Shown here: positions 7,286 to 9,757 of the stretch, one piece after another
Layout of the letters: each line of letters begins with the position of its first letter
Numbering within the stretch: position 1 is the first letter of the stretch
Assembly: GCA_002937525.1 (NCBI GenBank)
Contig: PTKA01000026.1
Location: 1-9,757, forward strand
Reading direction: 5' to 3'
Source of the DNA: Alphaproteobacteria bacterium MarineAlpha10_Bin3
GTDB taxonomy: Bacteria > Pseudomonadota > Alphaproteobacteria > UBA8366 > GCA-2717185
DNA: 9,757 nt
The notes under the pieces: generated by a model
The model's input: only the letters and a program-made list of their open reading frames with translations
Databases searched by the model: none
Told to the model about the DNA's origin: nothing
Position numbers and translations under genes: made by a program

Positions 7286-7534
7286 ATGGCGGACGGCATT
7301 CCCCAGGATATCGCGAAACTCGGCTTCGAGGATGCGCTGAAGGAACTCGAAGATATCGTTCGGGCGCTGGAATCGGGTGACGGGAAACTCGACGATGCGA
7401 TCGCATCCTATGAACGGGGGGCTGCCCTGAAAAAACATTGCGAGGGCAAGCTGGCCGAAGCAAAAAACCGCATCGAGCGGATTTCATTCGCGGACGATAA
7501 CGCCGCGACGACCGAGCCGATCGACATTGGCTGA
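7286..7534 (+). CDS. xseB: Exodeoxyribonuclease VII small subunit
   Basis: An 82-residue protein, typical for XseB (about 60-90). The diagnostic pattern is present from residue 13: GFEDALKELEDIVRALESGD, then LDDAIASYERG, then LKKHCEGKLAEAKNRIE. It forms two antiparallel helices that bind the large subunit XseA in the cytoplasmic nuclease that degrades single-stranded DNA in repair. The acidic tail ([14 protein letters not shown]) is variable in the family. xseA is not in the window, which is normal because the two subunits are usually encoded apart. The stop codon lies inside the start of ispA (eight shared bases), pointing to translational coupling. The start is taken at 7286 because of the Shine-Dalgarno AGGA at 7277-7280. 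Confidence 0.93.
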   Translation: MADGIPQDIAKLGFEDALKELEDIVRALESGDGKLDDAIASYERGAALKKHCEGKLAEAKNRIERISFADDNAATTEPIDIG

Positions 7535-8435
7535 TCCAACGCCCGTGACCCTGACCCTGGAAAAAGCCCTTCGCGACACGGCGCGCGAAGTGGAAAGCGT
7601 CCTCGAGCGCATTATCGTCACTGTCGATGGGCCTGAATCGGGCCTGTTCGAATCGATGCGCTACGCCACGCTGGGCGGCGGCAAGCGGTTTCGGCCGTTT
7701 CTGGTCTGCCAGAGTGCGGCGCTGTTTTCGGTCGCCAAAGCGTCGGCATTGCGGGTCGCGGCGGCGGTCGAACTGGTGCATTGCTATTCGCTGGTGCATG
7801 ACGACCTGCCGGCGATGGACGATGACGATCTGCGGCGCGGTCAGCCCACCGTTCACAAAAAATTCGACGAAGCGACCGCAATTCTTGCCGGCGATGCGCT
7901 GCTGACCCTGGCCTTCGAGGTGCTGGCCGACCACCGCACGCATGACAACGCGGAAGTCCGCATGGAGCTGGTGAGCGCCCTGGCGCTGGCGGCTGGCGGC
8001 CGCGGCATGGTCGGCGGGCAGATGCTGGATCTGGCCGCGGAAGGCATGAAACTGGACATTGGCGGCATCACGCGGCTCCAGCGCTTGAAAACCGGCGCGA
8101 TGATCGCATTTTCATGTGAAGCGGGTGCAATTCTGGGGCGCGCCTCGGTGAAACCCCGCGACGCGCTGCGGCGATACGCGCATGATCTGGGCCTCTCGTT
8201 CCAGATCGCCGACGACCTGCTTGACGTGGAGGGCACGATGGAGGAAACAGGCAAGGCGGTTGGCAAGGATGCCGGCGCCGGCAAGGCCACGTTCGTTTCC
8301 ATCATGGGCGTGGAACGGGCCAGGGCGCAGGCGCGCCTGCTGGCCCAGCAAGCGGTCGAACATCTGGCGATATTCGACCGGCCGGCCGATTTATTGCGCG
8401 AAGCGGCGCCGTTCGTCGTCGGACGGCGCAACTAG
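7527..8435 (+). CDS. ispA: Short-chain polyprenyl diphosphate synthase, probably farnesyl diphosphate synthase
   Basis: A 302-residue trans-isoprenyl diphosphate synthase that condenses IPP with allylic diphosphates in the cytoplasm. GGGKRFRP (50-57) binds IPP. The first aspartate-rich motif is [10 protein letters not shown] (92-101) with the two-residue insert of bacterial type II enzymes, and the second is FQIADDLLD (225-233); both bind magnesium. Length and motifs fit IspA (C15 product); Tyr87-Ser88 before the first motif help set chain length, but a geranylgeranyl product cannot be excluded. TTG at 7527 is taken as the start because it gives the expected N-terminus ([14 protein letters not shown]) and overlaps the xseB stop. 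GTG at 7545 is the alternative, and neither has a strong Shine-Dalgarno, consistent with coupling to xseB translation. dxs follows after 55 bases, placing the early and late steps of isoprenoid supply together. Confidence 0.93.
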   Translation: MADPTPVTLTLEKALRDTAREVESVLERIIVTVDGPESGLFESMRYATLGGGKRFRPFLVCQSAALFSVAKASALRVAAAVELVHCYSLVHDDLPAMDDDDLRRGQPTVHKKFDEATAILAGDALLTLAFEVLADHRTHDNAEVRMELVSALALAAGGRGMVGGQMLDLAAEGMKLDIGGITRLQRLKTGAMIAFSCEAGAILGRASVKPRDALRRYAHDLGLSFQIADDLLDVEGTMEETGKAVGKDAGAGKATFVSIMGVERARAQARLLAQQAVEHLAIFDRPADLLREAAPFVVGRRN

Positions 8436-8474
8436 GACGGCCGCTGGCGAAACAGCAATGGCTGGCGGCGGAAC

Positions 8475-8482
8475 AAGGGGAG
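8475..8482 (+). promoter_or_regulatory. Ribosome binding site of dxs, fixing a GTG start
   Basis: AAGGGGAG lies eight bases before GTG 8491. It is the strongest Shine-Dalgarno of the right-hand gene group and supports the GTG as the dxs start. The 55-base gap 8436-8490 otherwise holds nothing I recognise: no terminator and no clear promoter. Confidence 0.65.
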
Positions 8483-8490
8483 ACGAAAGC

Positions 8491-9757
8491 GTGAGTCTCG
8501 AAACACCTTTACTGGATACGATCCAGTTTCCGGCCGATATCCGTAAACTGAAAGAATCCCAGTTGCGGCAGCTTGCCGATGAATTGCGGGCCGAGACGAT
8601 CGACGCGGTCTCGATGACCGGCGGCCATCTTGGCGCTGGATTGGGCGTTGTCGAACTTACGGTGGCGATCCACCATGTGTTCAACACGCCGCATGACCGG
8701 CTGGTCTTCGATGTCGGCCATCAATGCTATCCGCACAAGATCATCACTGGCCGGCGTGACCGGATCCGCACCTTGCGGCAGGAAGGCGGGCTGTCGGGCT
8801 TTACCAAACGCTCCGAGAGCGAATACGACCCGTTCGGCGCGGCGCATGCCTCGACGTCGATCTCGGCCGGCCTCGGCATGAAGGTGGCGAGCGATTTGCA
8901 GGATGTCGCGCGCAATGTGGTCTGCGTGATCGGCGACGGCGCGATGACCGCCGGCATGGCCTATGAGGCGATGAACAACGCCGGTTCGATGGACAGCCGC
9001 CTGATCGTCATCCTCAACGACAACGACATGTCGATCGCGCCGCCGGTCGGCGCGTTGAGCGCCCATCTGTCGCGGCTGATTTCGTCCAAGCCGTACCGCA
9101 GCCTGCGCCATCTGGGTGGCGTCATTGCCAACAAATTCCCCAAATCGGTCGAAAAGGCGGCGCGCAAGGCGGAAGAATACGCCCGTGGCATGGTCACCGG
9201 CGGCACTTTGTTCGAGGAACTCGGCTTCTATTATGTCGGCCCGATCGACGGTCACAATCTCGACCATCTGCTGCCGATCCTGAAGAACGTCCGCGACGAC
9301 ACCGAAACAGGCCCGATCCTGATCCATTGCGTGACCCAGAAGGGCAAGGGCTACGACCCGGCGGAAAAATCCGCCGACAAGTATCATGGCGTCTCGAAAT
9401 TCGACATCGTTACCGGGGCGCAGCACAAGGGCGTCTCGAACGCGCCGTCCTATACCAAGGTTTTCGCCCAAAGCCTGATCAAGCATGCCGAACAAGACGA
9501 CCGCATCTGCGCGATTACCGCCGCCATGCCGTCGGGCACCGGAATCGACCTGTTCGCCAAACACTTTCCGGAGCGGACCTTCGATGTCGGCATCGCCGAA
9601 CAGCACGGCGTGACCTTCGCCGCCGGTCTGGCGACCGAAGGGATGCGGCCGTTCGCGGCGATCTATTCGACGTTCCTGCAACGCGGCTATGACCAGGTGG
9701 TGCATGACGTGGCCATTCAAAGCCTGGCCGTGCGCTTCGCCATCGACCGGGCCGGGG
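8491..9757 (+). CDS. dxs: 1-deoxy-D-xylulose-5-phosphate synthase, 3' end beyond the window
   Basis: The first 422 residues of an enzyme usually about 640 long; the frame is open to the window edge. DXS joins pyruvate and glyceraldehyde 3-phosphate with thiamine diphosphate, the first and flux-setting step of the MEP isoprenoid pathway. Visible features are [12 protein letters not shown] (His46, active site), [15 protein letters not shown] (His77), and the thiamine-diphosphate motif GDGAMTAG (148-155) through LNDNDMSI (Asn176). GPIDGHN (250-256) follows, and the second domain opens with [17 protein letters not shown], in which Glu370 is the cofactor-activating acid, then [20 protein letters not shown]. 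The segment [14 protein letters not shown] replaces the commoner GHSSTS form, with small side-chain changes only. The GTG start is backed by a strong Shine-Dalgarno. It is the last gene seen of xseB-ispA-dxs; in relatives a TlyA-type rRNA methyltransferase often follows, which cannot be tested here. Confidence 0.96.
   Translation, partial: MSLETPLLDTIQFPADIRKLKESQLRQLADELRAETIDAVSMTGGHLGAGLGVVELTVAIHHVFNTPHDRLVFDVGHQCYPHKIITGRRDRIRTLRQEGGLSGFTKRSESEYDPFGAAHASTSISAGLGMKVASDLQDVARNVVCVIGDGAMTAGMAYEAMNNAGSMDSRLIVILNDNDMSIAPPVGALSAHLSRLISSKPYRSLRHLGGVIANKFPKSVEKAARKAEEYARGMVTGGTLFEELGFYYVGPIDGHNLDHLLPILKNVRDDTETGPILIHCVTQKGKGYDPAEKSADKYHGVSKFDIVTGAQHKGVSNAPSYTKVFAQSLIKHAEQDDRICAITAAMPSGTGIDLFAKHFPERTFDVGIAEQHGVTFAAGLATEGMRPFAAIYSTFLQRGYDQVVHDVAIQSLAVRFAIDRAG

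Noticed and set aside
8509..9720. Open frame of 403 codons antisense to dxs
   Set aside because: dxs is unmistakable on the + strand; the antisense product shows no family features and has the composition of a codon-bias shadow.

Overview
The window looks like the chromosome of an alphaproteobacterium, probably from the Rhodospirillales and relatives. The evidence is high GC with strong third-position GC in most genes, and the order deacetylase, xseB, ispA, dxs, which I know from that class. The species cannot be named from the sequence.

Layout. Bases 1-1660 are an AT-richer accessory patch. It opens with a short relic of an IS630-type transposase (about 79-156, + strand). The relic butts directly onto the broken 3' end of a DUF4411 PIN-like toxin gene (164-370, - strand). 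That gene overlaps by four bases an intact gene for an XRE-type helix-turn-helix protein fused to an ImmA/IrrE metallopeptidase (367-1569, - strand). The pair resembles a toxin-antitoxin or regulator-protease module whose toxin half has been inactivated. From 1678 to 6037, on the - strand, lies a two-gene export operon: a periplasmic adaptor transcribed first, then an RND inner-membrane pump. No outer-membrane channel gene is present. A good extended -10 promoter sits in the divergent region at about 6091-6120.

From 6199 to the right edge everything is on the + strand: a histone-deacetylase-family amidohydrolase, then xseB (exonuclease VII small subunit), ispA (polyprenyl diphosphate synthase) and dxs (first enzyme of the MEP pathway, cut by the window edge). 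xseB and ispA overlap by eight bases and dxs follows after 55 bases, so these three are probably one transcription unit. ispA and dxs work at the end and the start of isoprenoid precursor supply; xseB is linked by position, not by pathway.

The right two thirds are ordinary core and transport genes. The part worth a second look is the left edge, where an IS relic, a frameshifted toxin and an intact partner protease record the decay of a mobile module. I see no CRISPR array, tRNA, rRNA or phage gene, and no wholly new system.
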